From Semisulcospira habei (lineage: Eukaryota > Mollusca > Gastropoda > Semisulcospiridae): a stretch of 64,000 nt of DNA. Made by a program: the position numbers and the translations under genes. Below, in pieces: positions 1 to 10,899 of this stretch (positions are counted from its first letter, which is position 1; each line of letters starts with the position of its first letter). The stretch is from NCBI GenBank assembly GCA_036245525.1, contig BTPG01000007.1:121044844-121108843 (forward strand), in the 5' to 3' direction. The notes beneath the pieces are model-generated. The model was not told where the DNA came from. It did no database searches and worked only from the letters and a program-made list of their open reading frames with translations.

Positions 1-170
1 ATAACCGTGTAATTTTGAGTCTTTAGAGATGGTTGTCCATCTCGTGTCCATTTGCAGCTACAAGAAATTACCATCAATGAATAGATGATTCACATAATAT
101 GAATCATGGATTAATTGCTTGACTGAGTTTAACCACCACGCAAGCAACAAAGGACATCACAACTCAAACA

Positions 171-172
<2 letters not shown>

Positions 173-214
<42 letters not shown>
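173..214. repeat. poly-T tract (42 nt)
   Basis: An uninterrupted run of T. It could be the reverse complement of a retroposon poly-A tail, but I recognise no retroposon body in the following 500 bases. Confidence 0.9.
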
Positions 215-215
<1 letters not shown>

Positions 216-720
216 ATTCATTTGGTGGGTACAAAAGACTGCAGATCAAATTTACTTGTATTCAGACCGTAACACATTCACCTTTTGGTGCATAGATTTG
301 CGTGTGACAACAATTGCTACAGAAAGTTAACAGCAGCAATCTCTAATATTAATTTATTTCAGAGAAGTGTTGCTTACAGCAGCTGCAAATGGTATCGCTA
401 AACATAAAAAAACTCTACGAGAAGCTGGGAATATGGAAAGGTCAAAGAAGAAAAGAAGAAGCGAAAAGAAGAAACGAAAGAAAATTTATCAGTTGTTTTC
501 TGAAAATAATAAAGCTGCGTGTGCAAAGGAAACGTTTCACAATTCCTTAAGGACCCCCGCAGCCTAGATAACGCGCAAAGAGTTATCCCGCCTACAGGAA
601 GTTCTCTAGCTGCGCGGGAGGTGCGAAAAGTCATCACGCGCCTTCTCGCTCATACGCTCAAACTAAATATACACGCAACCCAAAATACCTCCTTGAATAA
701 TAGGAACAGATCTTAAGTGA
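215..720. other. no gene seen
   Basis: AT-rich spacer. A Lys/Arg-rich 66-codon frame lies at 367-567, but it has no family signature and is explained by purine-rich sequence. Nothing else is supported. Confidence 0.5.
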
Positions 721-787
721 GCAAGAGGCATAGATTTTCATGAGACCCTGCGAATGCAGGGTCTCATGAGAATCTAAGTCTCTTGCA
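721..787. repeat. family A palindrome (~67 bp hairpin)
   Basis: The left arm GCAAGAGGCATAGATT is mirrored by a right arm ending CTTGCAG around a short loop. This copy has GAGACCC on the left and GGGTCTC on the right, where most copies have GAGCCCC and GGGGCTC. Both arms therefore carry the same departure from the consensus. Confidence 0.85.
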
Positions 788-1564
788 GATGGGGGAGGTT
801 TTCTTGGAATATTTTTATGGAGCGGTTCCTGAGTTGGGGGTTTCGTTTCCCCCTTGCGGATGTGGCCAGTATGGGCGAAACGTCCGGCTCAGAGCGACGG
901 GTGTTAGAAGCAATTTGGATATGGGCGCCCTGGCCTATTGGCCGCAACACATTCTAATTGAAGCATATGCTTCGGCCGTCCCTTGACGACCACCTCGCAT
1001 GCGAGCCCCTCGTTTTTCCCAGTCTTCCCTTGGGGGGAGAAGAGGTTCCCTAACAGTCCATTACCGATCTGACTCTTCTATCTGCCAGAGGAACAGACCT
1101 CTTGAGCTCCTGCCCACATAACTTTTCTTTCGGGTAGTTATCTTCTAAAGTTTCAATGTTCCATCTATCTGAGAAAGACATACATCTCTTCAACGCTCAT
1201 AACTGCAGGGTGTCATGGAGATCGACACGCCTGACTTTCAAGGATCAAATTTATTTATGTCTCTTCGCTTTCATCGAAGGAGGCAATGCCGTGTGAAAAG
1301 GACCTCTTGTTGGTAGATCACGTTTAGCATCTGTTCTCCCCAGGAGAAGCTTCAGGCAATTCCGTAGCCAGACTCAAGCCTGGTGGCTCTGGGCTAAGGG
1401 GTGGATTTAGGAAGGGCCGTAAAAAACGTGTAAATATTCATACGTTCTGTCCTTTGCATGCCGGGCTCTCGTTTTCAGCAATGCGGAGGTTGATTTCGGT
1501 GTCCGAACACATTTGGGCGTCCATCTCTTTTTACAAATCCCTCATGCGTCCAGTCCCGGTCCAT
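788..1564. other. no gene seen
   Basis: Unique-looking sequence with short frames only and no recognisable motif, tRNA or long repeat. Confidence 0.4.
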
Positions 1565-1634
1565 CTGCAAGAGGCATAGATTCTCATGAGCCCCAGCTAA
1601 AGCAGGGGCTCATGAGAATCTATGCCTCTTGCAG
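1565..1634. repeat. family A palindrome (70 bp)
   Basis: A near-perfect hairpin from CTGCAAGAGGCATAG to CTATGCCTCTTGCAG with a CCCAGC/GCAGGGG core. A degenerate half copy follows at about 1821-1849 (AGAGGCGTAGATCTTCAT). Confidence 0.9.
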
Positions 1635-1872
1635 ACCAAGATCAACCAGTTTTTTTCTCGAACTGAGGGTGTCTATTTTTCGGCGTCCCATCTCTTTCTG
1701 GGCGTCAAGCAGTTACTGTGAGAGATAGAGATCTGCAGGACGGTTCTGTCGTTGGTGGAAACCCACATTACCTCCTTTGATGGAGGCAAACGTGCATAAA
1801 AAAACGGGACACTTGACACTAGAGGCGTAGATCTTCATTGGACCCCACACACTGTTAGAACCTATGAGGATT

Positions 1873-1957
1873 AGTTAACACGTTTGAGACGTGCCGCGTC
1901 TCGATATGCGGTTTTACGCCGAGTATCCGATGAGTCCCGTCTCGAATGAGTTAAAGC
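1873..1957. repeat. short TTAA-flanked element with TTAACTCATTC-type ends
   Basis: The left end reads GTTAACACGTTTGAGACG. The right end CGTCTCGAATGAGTTAAA is its imperfect inverse. The termini resemble those of family B elements (TTAACTCATTC), but there is no long central palindrome. A related copy lies at 33478-33541. I infer a miniature inverted-repeat element. Confidence 0.5.
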
Positions 1958-2280
1958 ATCACGAGGATGGACGAGAGAAAACAGTTAGTTATATGGGTTT
2001 AAAGCCGGAAGGACAGGATGGCCTATGGAAGAAAGGTTCTGTGTGCTCGTCGACTGATCCCCTGAAGATTACAGCACCGAGAGTGAAGATTACAGCACCG
2101 AGGGAGTTAGAACAACCGGAAAACACTCAAACTGTTAGTGGTTCTCATGGTTACTGTTAACCGGTTGACTACTAATCAGTCTGTGAGTAAGTATCTCCCA
2201 CCTGCAGGATCCATTTCACACAGGGAATACAGTTTAAAATTAGCAAGTCGTCTTTTGAATACTTCACACCGGTTCACCAC

Positions 2281-2405
2281 ACACCCACCCATCCACCCAT
2301 CCACCCATCCACTCACTCACTCACTCACTCACTCACTCACTCACTCACTCACTCACTCACTCACTCACTCACTCACTCACTCACTCACTCACTCACTCAG
2401 TCAGT
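2281..2405. repeat. (CACT)n microsatellite with CACC/CATC head
   Basis: CACCCATC-type repeats turn into more than 20 CACT units and end in CAGT variants. A 105-codon frame here (Thr-His-Ser-Leu repeats) is only the translated microsatellite. Confidence 0.95.
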
Positions 2406-2723
2406 CACTCAGTTTATTTGCTTGTTTGCTTGTTTGTTTACAGACAAATATGTAAAACAAAATCTACTCACAACTAAACACATATTCACTACCCATTTCA
2501 TAAATGTCTGAATAAATTACCATTTTGATTGAAATCAGAAGATACTCTTTCGTTGGCCAATCTATCAGTCGAGCCAGGTCTGTATAGTATGTGTAAATAT
2601 TGATTCAGTCAAGTCAGTATGTCAGTTAGCCGCCACTTCTACTCAGTCAGTCTATCGACCGACACGTAAAATGCTGCTACCCACACTTTCACCCCGTACC
2701 TTTTACTACCCATCCCATCCCAT

Positions 2724-2767
2724 CTGCAAGAGGCATAGATTCTCAGGCGAATCTATGCCTCTTGCTG
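2724..2767. repeat. family A palindrome, short 44 bp form
   Basis: The outer arms are as in the 70 bp form, but the GC-rich core is missing. The arms meet at TCTCAGGCGAATCT. Confidence 0.85.
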
Positions 2768-2884
2768 ATAGTGCTCAGTACGCATTTACGTCCTCGGATG
2801 TAGCAGTTGTCTGGTTTCAGGTGCACTGGTGTCCTCAAACATAACAGGAATACCAGCCAAAGGTAACCTGGGTCTGGACTCTCT

Positions 2885-3090
2885 AACTCATTCTACCCCA
2901 ACACCGAAATCCCAAAAATAATGTTGCCCTTGTCCTCTGAAGACTGCATTGCAGTGCAGGACACAGATCGACCATGATTTTCAAGGTGATGCCAGAATAG
3001 CTTGGCCCATAGGCGCCAAGCTATTCTGGCATCACCTGAACTATCATGGTCGATCCATATCTGCTGTGGTGTCAGGGGTAGATGAGCTAG
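2885..3090. mobile_element. family B palindromic MITE
   Basis: The left end TAACTCATTCTACCCC and the right end GGGGTAGATGAGCTA are inverted repeats. Inside is a long hairpin whose arms include GGTGATGCCAGAATAGC and GCTATTCTGGCATCACC. Better preserved copies lie at 31662-31868 and 47613-47823. There is no coding capacity, so this is a non-autonomous element. Confidence 0.75.
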
Positions 3091-3144
3091 CAAGGTAGTC
3101 TCGCTAATGAGCTAAGCAACGGTAGTCCGAGAATGTAAGCAACG

Positions 3145-3253
3145 ACCCAGTAAGCAAAGTCCTCGGGCTCACGACGGCCCCAGTGGGTCCGCGCACAGTT
3201 GTGCGCGGGCCCACTGCGGTTGCCGTGTGCCCGAAGACGTTTCGCTACTGGGG
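3145..3253. repeat. family K palindrome
   Basis: The arms run from CCCAGTAAGCAAAGTCCTCG to CGAAGACGTTTCGCTACTGGG around a GCGCACAGTTGTGCGC centre. Related palindromes lie at 18597-18656 and 26527-26606. Probably a miniature inverted-repeat element. Confidence 0.7.
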
Positions 3254-3411
3254 ATTGCAGCTACCGTGAAATCCTGCTAGAAGATATTGTTGTTGTTGTT
3301 TGCCGTTGCCGTCGTCGTTGCCGTTGTCTTCTTCGTCTTCTTCTTTGTACTGTCTGCTTCGCTTATAACAAGGTCGCATTTAACAAAAGTCGGATATAAC
3401 AACACTTTTCC

Positions 3412-3797
3412 AGAGAAGAACGAAACACGCTTAGAAAAGACAGTTAGTTACAACACAATTTATTAATATTTTTCAAAATACAAGCAAATATAGATATCAG
3501 TCGCTACTTGTCTTCATTATCGCAGAAGGAATGTTGAGTTGCTACATTAACAATATTCACCCATTACACATCCTGATGCTGATTTTGTAAAATTTGCTTA
3601 TTGTCCTATGAAGGCTACATTACAGATTAAGAGATAGATCAACTGTTTTAGTTCAAGGGTGGTGACAGAATACAACACCCTTGAACTATCAGTCAAATTC
3701 ATTTCAAGCAGTGGGTGTATCAGAATGATAAAGGTTAATAAATTGTGTTGTAACTGTCTTTTCCAAGCGTGTTTCTTTCTCCGATGGGTTCTTCTCT
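3412..3797. mobile_element. foldback-type element with ~55 bp terminal inverted repeats
   Basis: The left terminus (about 3412-3467) contains AGAGAAGAAC, AAACACGCTTAGAAAAGACA and ACAACACAATTTATTA. The right terminus (3740-3797) is its inverse with a few mismatches and a small indel. A second, shorter palindrome (GTTCAAGGGTG ... CACCCTTGAAC) sits in the middle at about 3652-3688. No transposase frame is present. I infer a non-autonomous foldback transposon. Confidence 0.65.
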
Positions 3798-3969
3798 GCA
3801 TTTTACACGCTTGGCCGTCACCTTTTTGGTCTTTAACATTTTTCCAGACATCCTAATGACAATCTTCCTATGTAAATTACTTTGCATGTATCAAACTTCG
3901 GGCAATGTAAACTAGAAAAAAAATGCCCCCCCCCCTCCCCGATGATTTGTTATATCCAAAGTTTACTGT

Positions 3970-4020
3970 ATTATTATTATTATTATTATTATATTATTAT
4001 TATTATTATTATTATTGTTG
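3970..4020. repeat. (ATT)n microsatellite
   Basis: Repeated TTA/ATT units with one interruption, running into TTGTTGCTGTTGG. Confidence 0.9.
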
Positions 4021-4112
4021 CTGTTGGTTGTGGTGTTGTTACTACGAAGGTGATGTTAGTTATAAGTCCAAGACCGTACTTATCTTTCGTCTACAAGAGG
4101 AATAGATTGTCA

Positions 4113-4264
4113 TTAACTCATTCAGCTCGACGGCCGTATTTCCCAAATTTTGGAAGACGTCATCTAATGACTATGCACAAGTTGACAGGCGCCAAGCTAA
4201 TCTGGCACTGCCCTTCAATTATCATGGTCGACCCATCTCCTGCTGTAGTGCGTCAGGGCTGAAC
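4113..4264. mobile_element. family B MITE missing the left hairpin arm
   Basis: The left end ATTAACTCATTCAGC is present, as is the right arm (CGCCAAGCTAATCTGGCAC, then ATCATGGTCGACC). The matching left arm is absent. The right end degrades at CAGGGCTGAAC. Confidence 0.65.
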
Positions 4265-4711
4265 ATGTTGCAATTTAAAAGATTTCCGGTGAATCCTGCA
4301 TTAGGTCATAAACTCTGCCGTCTGCCTGCAAGAAATCAAGCTCCCGTTTCGGTATATACATTCTCAGAGTGCGGAGGAGCTGACAATATTTTACGTCTAA
4401 TGATGCACAGAGCACCTAATCTCCAAAGAGCTCCAAGCACCTAACAATAACTGTTTCACGTCCTCGCTTCGAATAGGGTCTTCGGGCTGAGCCGGGGACT
4501 CGATGCATGTATACCCGCCTACCCACAAACGATCAGACATCACTTAGTGTACCCGACATGCCAGTCCAGCGTCGGGTTGCCGGGGAAAGTCAGCAGGTCT
4601 GCCGACAGGGTAAATCCTAATGCACACACCCATCCAGCCATCGCGCCTTAACCATTCCTACCCTCAAACTCCAACAACTTGGACTGAGTTGACGAAGAGG
4701 CAGACCTTTTC

Positions 4712-4780
4712 CTGCAAGAGGTTTAGATTCTCATGGGCCCCTGCTTTTGCAGGGGCTCATGAGAATCTATGCCTCTTGCA
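4712..4780. repeat. family A palindrome
   Basis: CTGCAAGAGGTTTAGATTCT opens the hairpin and ATGCCTCTTGCA closes it, with a CCCCTGC/GCAGGGG core. Confidence 0.88.
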
Positions 4781-5031
4781 AGACGGGCAGAAGGCCGAGT
4801 GGTTGACTTAAAAAGTCTGTCGAAGCGACGCCTAAATTTACACCTTTTCAAAGTGACTCCTTGATACAGTTTCAGTGCCTGTATAAGCTCAACAGAGACA
4901 TACACAGAGAGATAGGGAGGGTAGCCACTTCGGACAATATACTTTCCTCGTGCCCCACTGCTGACTAGAGTGGTCGAGCCCCTCCCAGAAAATAATCCTT
5001 TAATCCACGTTTGGCCCAGAGCGAGAGACGG

Positions 5032-5116
5032 ATCGGCAGTGATAGTTTAAGGGTAGTGCCAGAGTAGCTTGGCGCCTGTTCAGGCGCCACGCTAATCTGG
5101 CGCTACCCTTGAAATG
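5032..5116. repeat. family B hairpin core
   Basis: The arms GGGTAGTGCCAGAGTAGCTT and CGCTAATCTGGCGCTACCC surround GGCGCCTGTTCAGGCGCC. I could not identify TTAA ends. A detached right half (GGCACTACCCTCGAACTATG, ending AATGAGTTAAC) lies at 5243-5347. Confidence 0.7.
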
Positions 5117-5242
5117 AAACACAAATTGTATATGAAAGGACCCCCCCCCCCCCCCCTTTCCCACCTGCCCCTTAAAAACAATCCCGCCGGCTTGTGGCGG
5201 CCGTACGTCGTGGACAGTCAGTACAAAGAGGCTCTTTTGGCA

Positions 5243-5347
5243 CTACCCTCGAACTATGATGGCATCATGACTGATCACAAGTTGTACACAGTCTCTTCAG
5301 ACGTCTCGCAAAATTACAAAAGTCAGCATTACGTTTAAATGAGTTAA
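5243..5347. repeat. family B right-half fragment
   Basis: Contains the right hairpin arm GGCACTACCCTCGAACTATG and ends in AAATGAGTTAAC, the right terminus of the family. The left half is absent. Confidence 0.5.
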
Positions 5348-5885
5348 CAAACCGATTGTGCACAGAAAAATATTTTTGAGCAAACTACATCTAGACACAA
5401 ATCTGTATGTATTTATTTTAATTCAAAGAAAATTAAAAGATTTCAGAGACGTGTCATTTGAAATTAATGAAATCTTGCCTTGTGTGATCATTTAATTCAA
5501 TTCCTTCTTAACTCTAGCTTTGGATATCTACTATACATAAAATAATACTATGCATAATATCATACATGCAATAAAAATTCAGAGAACATGCACAGACAAT
5601 AAATAGTAATTAAAATTGTTTTGAAGACACGATAATGTAAAAATAAAATACAAATAAAAAAAATCGAAGTTAGGCTGCTGCATTTACTATCTGCTAACGC
5701 TGGCATTTACAAATATGCTCCTCATTCAGCGTAGATTTCTGGTTGTTCAGCCTCTTACTAACGGGACATATCTGATAAAAGTTTGCGCATCTCGGGAAGT
5801 GGGGGGAGGATGAAAGAAAGCCGACAGACTGCCGCGGACAAATTAAAACATTAATGCTGTCAGTGCCAGTTCTATCTCATTCCAA
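5348..5885. other. no gene seen
   Basis: AT-rich spacer with short A runs. Nothing recognisable. Confidence 0.5.
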
Positions 5886-5929
5886 CTGCAAGAGGCATAG
5901 ATTCTCATGAGAATCTATGCCTCTTGCTG
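5886..5929. repeat. family A palindrome, short 44 bp form
   Basis: An almost perfect palindrome centred on CTCATGAG and lacking the GC core of the long form. The arms match the copy at 27977-28020. Confidence 0.88.
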
Positions 5930-6193
5930 GCTGATATTTGCATCATGTACATCACCAAATGGAGGAAGATTAAAGAGAGACATTGAAACGTTAGGCAATG
6001 GCGCCTCCCAGCCCATCCCGAATTATTGTGTCATGCAAACATACAAGTGTGCACAGAGAGGTGCGTTTTAGTGTGGGAACACGCATAGTGATGAACATGC
6101 ACATACGTGCATGTAAAAGCGAGTGCATACACTATCGTGTGTATACCGTCAATTTACATAATTATGCACATGCGCCCGAGCACACACGAACAC

Positions 6194-6410
<217 letters not shown>

Positions 6411-6715
6411 TAAATGCAGGTTACATAAACTCAAAACGACGCAAACACAGAGACATATCCTCTCAACCAGGCAGAAATCAGAAATCAACCAAGCAGACAT
6501 CAGAAATCAACCATCAAGAAATCAGAAATCAACCAAGCAGAAATCAGAAATCAATCAAGCAGAAATCAGAAATCAATCCGAGCAAAACAAAAACAAGTTG
6601 TGTGTGTATGTTTGTTTGTTTATTTATTTGTGTTTGATGACGTATTTTCGCATGAACAGAACGTAGCCTTCACAACTCCTTTGTATAGTACAATTGTCCG
6701 AGATATTCTCTGAAC

Positions 6716-6778
6716 TCCTCGGTAGTATAGTGGTAAGTATTTCCGACTATCACGCGGGTTCGATTCCCGACCGGGGAG
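6716..6778 (+). pseudogene. tRNA-Asp pseudogene
   Basis: The 5' part TCCTCGGTAGTATAGTGGTA matches the intact tRNA-Asp genes in this window and the 3' end CCGGGGAG is present. About 9 nt around the variable loop and T stem are missing, and the anticodon GTC has become ATC (ACTATCACG). A T-run follows, as at a Pol III terminator. It is a decayed copy, not a functional tRNA. Confidence 0.85.
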
Positions 6779-7220
6779 AGTTTTTAAAAATATTTTTTTA
6801 ATTGCATATTCCATATTATTTTTATTTTCAGTGCTCTTACCCCATCCCCTCACCCCCAACAAACACTCCCCTTTCTTACTTTTCTTGAACGTTATTTCCC
6901 CATAAAAGCATTTTATTCTTTTGTGTGTTGTAATTGCTATAATTTAGGCCGTAGACAAAGCCAATCCTGTCTATTTTCAATGTAAGCCAGCAAAGACATT
7001 TAATTTGATATTCTCTTTCTCTCTCCTTCCTTTCCCACCGTCAGCAGCATACTCTTCAACTTCTTTTTCTGTTTTTCTTTTTCTGAGCAGTGTATATATT
7101 TAGAACTATGCATGCACTTTTTTTATATATTATTGCACATCTTGTCGCCAATCAGACGACGCTGAAAACAAATCAAGCCATAAACAATCCCTCAGCCATA
7201 CCATGTCATCTGCATTTCAT
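6779..7220. other. no gene seen
   Basis: T-rich spacer. No coding, tRNA or clear repeat signal. Confidence 0.5.
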
Positions 7221-7285
7221 CTGCAAGAGGCATAGATTTTCATGAGCCCCTGCTGACGGAGGGGCTCATGAGAATCTATGCCTCT
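7221..7285. repeat. family A palindrome
   Basis: CTGCAAGAGGCATAG opens the hairpin. The right arm stops at CTATGCCTCT, with the last TTGCAG lost. Confidence 0.88.
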
Positions 7286-7649
7286 AGATGACCACGATGA
7301 TGGACACTGTGACCATCTATTCTGTTCCTCAGCATTAGAATGTCCTCTGGGCTTTAGCGTTTGGTGGTCAATCGCATGTTTCTGTCTAGCCAGCCTGAGC
7401 CATGCACTTTAATCTATAATTAGCCTTTTATGAGTTGATTTCGTTAAAAGAAATAAATCTGTTTCTCCAATGAGATCTACTCTGTTTCCTTGGCGTCATC
7501 TTTCATTGTGTTGGGAACATGTCTTATCTGCGCAACTAAACTGTTGCCGTGAAAGAGGCCCTTTCGATCTTAGGGAGAAAATTTCTTCCACTTTGAAAAT
7601 CAGAAACAGACGCATTTTACAATAGTCCGTTCTACATTAATGGGAGCTG

Positions 7650-7742
7650 GATCGAGCCTGACAGTTCAAGGGTAGTGCCCTGATTGGCTTGGCGCCTAAA
7701 GGCGCCAAGCCAATCGGGGCACTACCCTTGAACAATCATGGA
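7650..7742. repeat. family B hairpin core with covarying arms
   Basis: The left arm GTGCCCTGATTGGCTTGGCG pairs with the right arm CGCCAAGCCAATCGGGGCAC. Where most copies have ATTAGC/GCTAAT, this one has ATTGGC/GCCAAT, so both arms changed together. Confidence 0.78.
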
Positions 7743-8132
7743 AATCATGGAAATGCCGCCTTCAAACGCAGTTGACGCAATATAGCGAGAGGTTAACAGC
7801 ATGTCGTCATGCAGTCGGACAGATATGAAATAAAGATGATTATACAAAAAAAGAAGAAAAAAAAAAAAAGCCAGTCGTCATTTATGTGTGGTGTCTGAGT
7901 CGTGATTTTGGGTCTTAATGCTTTGAGTCGAAAGGTTTAAAATCACGGCCCCAGTGCATGCATATGCATATGCGTCTGTGCTAGATAAACCCTGTGAAGG
8001 CAAAAGCAAGAAGTTCATTTTTGTGAAAAGCGAGACATTCATTGTATTCATTGTGGATATCTCGCTTATCTCGCTTATGGACATACTGCAGTTTGTTGTA
8101 TGCTGCATCTCTTTGCTATATCGTTTTGCTGT

Positions 8133-8430
<298 letters not shown>

Positions 8431-8521
<91 letters not shown>
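8431..8521. repeat. (TC)n microsatellite, ~90 bp
   Basis: Pure TC attached to the LINE tail that ends at 8430. Confidence 0.95.
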
Positions 8522-8525
<4 letters not shown>

Positions 8526-8622
8526 TTACACGTCTCTTCCCTGAATTGCATTCAAGATGCAATTGACGAATTTACTACAGCAGTTCAATTTGCTCATAGC
8601 AAGCAGGAACTATATTTAGAAT

Positions 8623-8710
<88 letters not shown>
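8623..8710. repeat. (AC)n microsatellite
   Basis: Pure CA repeat of 88 bp. Confidence 0.95.
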
Positions 8711-8714
<4 letters not shown>

Positions 8715-8799
8715 TTATATATTTTGTATATCATTCTGAAGTGATTAGAATAAGTCGTTTTAACCCAAAATTAGTTTCCCGTACTCTCTTTCTCTGTGG

Positions 8800-8850
<51 letters not shown>

Positions 8851-8920
8851 CGTGCGTGCGCGTGTGTGTGCGTGCGTGCGTGTGTGTGTGTGTGTGTGTC
8901 TGTTTGTGTGTAGGTGAGTG
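8800..8920. repeat. (GT)n microsatellite with GC interruptions
   Basis: About 45 bp of pure TG, then GTGCGTGCG variants. Confidence 0.95.
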
Positions 8921-9246
8921 AGTGTGCGTACGTGTGCGTGCTTGCTTACGTAAGTGCACGTGTACGTGTGATCAGCTTTTCCCAGTTTTGTCCAAATACT
9001 GTTATTCATTATTCTTACCTTGCCTTCGACTAAATGAGTATAATGTGTAAGTGTGACTGTGTGGCCTATATCCAGTTTACCAGTAGCCAGTCTGTCTGAA
9101 TGATACTATGTATCTCCTTCTCTATCTCCATTTTCATGTGAAAACTGTCCACCTGCAAGGGGATTATGAAAATCTAAGCTTATTGTCGACACAGAACCCC
9201 AAAACAACTTACACCAGCAATCCTTAGATAATGCAGACCATCAGAC

Positions 9247-9306
9247 CCAGTGCACAAAAGGCCATCTGGCCGACGTCGGCCCGATATCCTTTTGCGCATT
9301 GGGGGT
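9247..9306. repeat. family D palindrome
   Basis: CCCAGTGCACAAAAGGCCAT on the left is mirrored by ATCCTTTTGCGCATTGGGGG on the right, around GGCCGACGTCGGCC. Other copies or parts lie at 23979-24076, 31307-31366, 47889-47915, 49996-50043, 51772-51822 and 56208-56256. Confidence 0.75.
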
Positions 9307-9477
9307 TCTAAACTACAACTTAACTTATCTGCCCCTTTCCTCGCGTCTCTTGCACCCGTCATTACCTCTCATTTCATTTTTTTTTTTTTTTGTTGTCTCC
9401 CCTACTTTGTCGTATATTTAAACCCTATTGAACTTCTCCATCTGAGTATGAAAACCATAAATCGCCAATTCCAAGCC

Positions 9478-9559
9478 CTCCAAGCGGCACAGATTCTCAT
9501 GAGAAAGCATAGATTCTCCGTGACTGCAGTGGTTCGTGAGAATCTAGTCTTTTGCAGAT
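9478..9559. repeat. family A palindrome, degenerate with internal duplication
   Basis: Two successive left-arm motifs (CACAGATTCTCATGAG and GCATAGATTCTCCGTG) precede one right arm (GTGAGAATCTAGTCTTTTGC). Confidence 0.65.
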
Positions 9560-9715
9560 GGACGGTTTCTGTTTGTGGCACCGCGCAGCTGCGCACCGCT
9601 GCATTTAATGCCGTGATCAGCGTGTCGTATCGGAAATTGGTCGAAGCGGAGAGTACATTAAAAAGTTAGAGTTGACAACCGTAGGCTCACTCGCGTGCTA
9701 ATAACGGCCCTAGAT

Positions 9716-9905
9716 TGATTGACCATGATAATTCAAGGGTAGTGCCAGATTAGCTTCGCGCCTTCAGGCGCCAAGCTAATCTGGCACTACCCTTGAATTA
9801 TCATGGTCAATCCACCTCCTGCAAGTGGAACATAGTCGTTAAAGTAACACTTCCAAAATTCGGGAAATGCACACATGGCGCTAAAAGGGATAACGCCCTA
9901 AGCAA
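9716..9905. mobile_element. family B MITE
   Basis: The hairpin arms include TTCAAGGGTAGTGCCAGATT and AATCTGGCACTACCCTTGAA around GGCG/CGCC. The right flank (CTCCTGCAAGTGGAACATAG) matches the flank of the copy at 31445-31607. The outer ends are degraded. Confidence 0.7.
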
Positions 9906-10320
9906 GCATATGCAAACTACTCCTGCGGTAGAATGTGTTAAAGTTTAACGGATTTTGTAAAGTTGCATTTATAAAGGAAATGCCAAGTTCCACATACAAT
10001 GGACACACTCCAGCTTCAGGAATAACTGTTTCAAGAAAAGCCGCGGCAAAGGCCATATTATTATGTACATAATCTGATATAAAAATGTACGCGTAATTTG
10101 TGTTGGTATATGACTTCGAACTGTAAAGTTAACTGCATAAAATATATACGTTCTATATTGATAATGAACGCGGATTTTCCTTGTCTCCTTTGTAAACTCT
10201 TCAATATTATAACCTCCCTTTGTGAACTGAAACGGATACAAAACGTGTTTCCCTCAAGAATCGCAAAACTCTCACGCAAATGACTCTGCCCGTCTGAAGA
10301 TACTAGATTTAAATCGACAC

Positions 10321-10390
10321 CAGCAAGAGGCATAGATTCTCATGAGCCCCTGCAGTCACAGGGACTTATGAAAATCTATGTCTCTTGCTG
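10321..10390. repeat. family A palindrome
   Basis: CAGCAAGAGGCATAG to CTATGTCTCTTGCTG, with a CCCCTGC/ACAGGGA core. Confidence 0.88.
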
Positions 10391-10817
10391 ATGAAGGTAT
10401 TGTTAGTGGGTGTCTCCACGACAAACCGGCCTTATCTGTAACCTGCTCGCGCGCCGCCAGACCTACAGGCGAGGAATGGCATAACTCGGGCCCATAATTC
10501 ATAATTTGATCGTTATGTCAGTGGGTGTAAAGCTCTTGACGAGAAACATAAAAAAGTATGAATGGAACACAACGGAAGGGATCATATGTGTATTTCCTCT
10601 TTCAATGTTCTTTGAAGAAATAAATAAACATGTGGGGGAAAAAATCGGCTTTGAGGCGTCCATTCAAAGGTTGGAGAGTAACGTAGGAAGAATTTCGGGA
10701 TGGGTATGGCTCAAAATAGGATAAAAGAAAACAAAAGGAAAGAAAAGAAAAACAGAAAATAAAGGGAAAAAACAAATTCACCAGGATGGTAACAAAAAAA
10801 CCCAAAAAAAGAAATGA
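10391..10817. other. no gene seen; A-rich near the tRNA
   Basis: The last ~100 bases are A-rich (AAAAGAAAAC-like). Read on the minus strand this gives T runs downstream of the tRNA-Asp, consistent with Pol III termination. Confidence 0.5.
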
Positions 10818-10889
10818 CTCCCCGGCGGGGAATCGAACCCCGGTCGCCCGCGTGACAGGCGGGAATACTTACCACTATACTACCGAGGA
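10818..10889 (-). tRNA. tRNA-Asp (GTC)
   Basis: On the minus strand it begins TCCTCGGTAGTATAGTGGTA (A box region) and contains CCTGTCACG (anticodon GTC) and GGTTCGATTCC (B box), ending CCGGGGAG. The acceptor TCCTCGG pairs with CCGGGGA apart from a G-C/G-U mix. Length is 72 nt with no intron. T-rich sequence follows on the same strand. Nearly identical copies lie at 50282-50353 and 56794-56865. It is a good candidate functional gene. Confidence 0.92.
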
Positions 10890-10899
10890 GATGAGGAAA

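Noticed and set aside
367..567. Lys/Arg-rich 66-codon frame
   Set aside because: Low-complexity purine-rich sequence with no family signature or supporting context.
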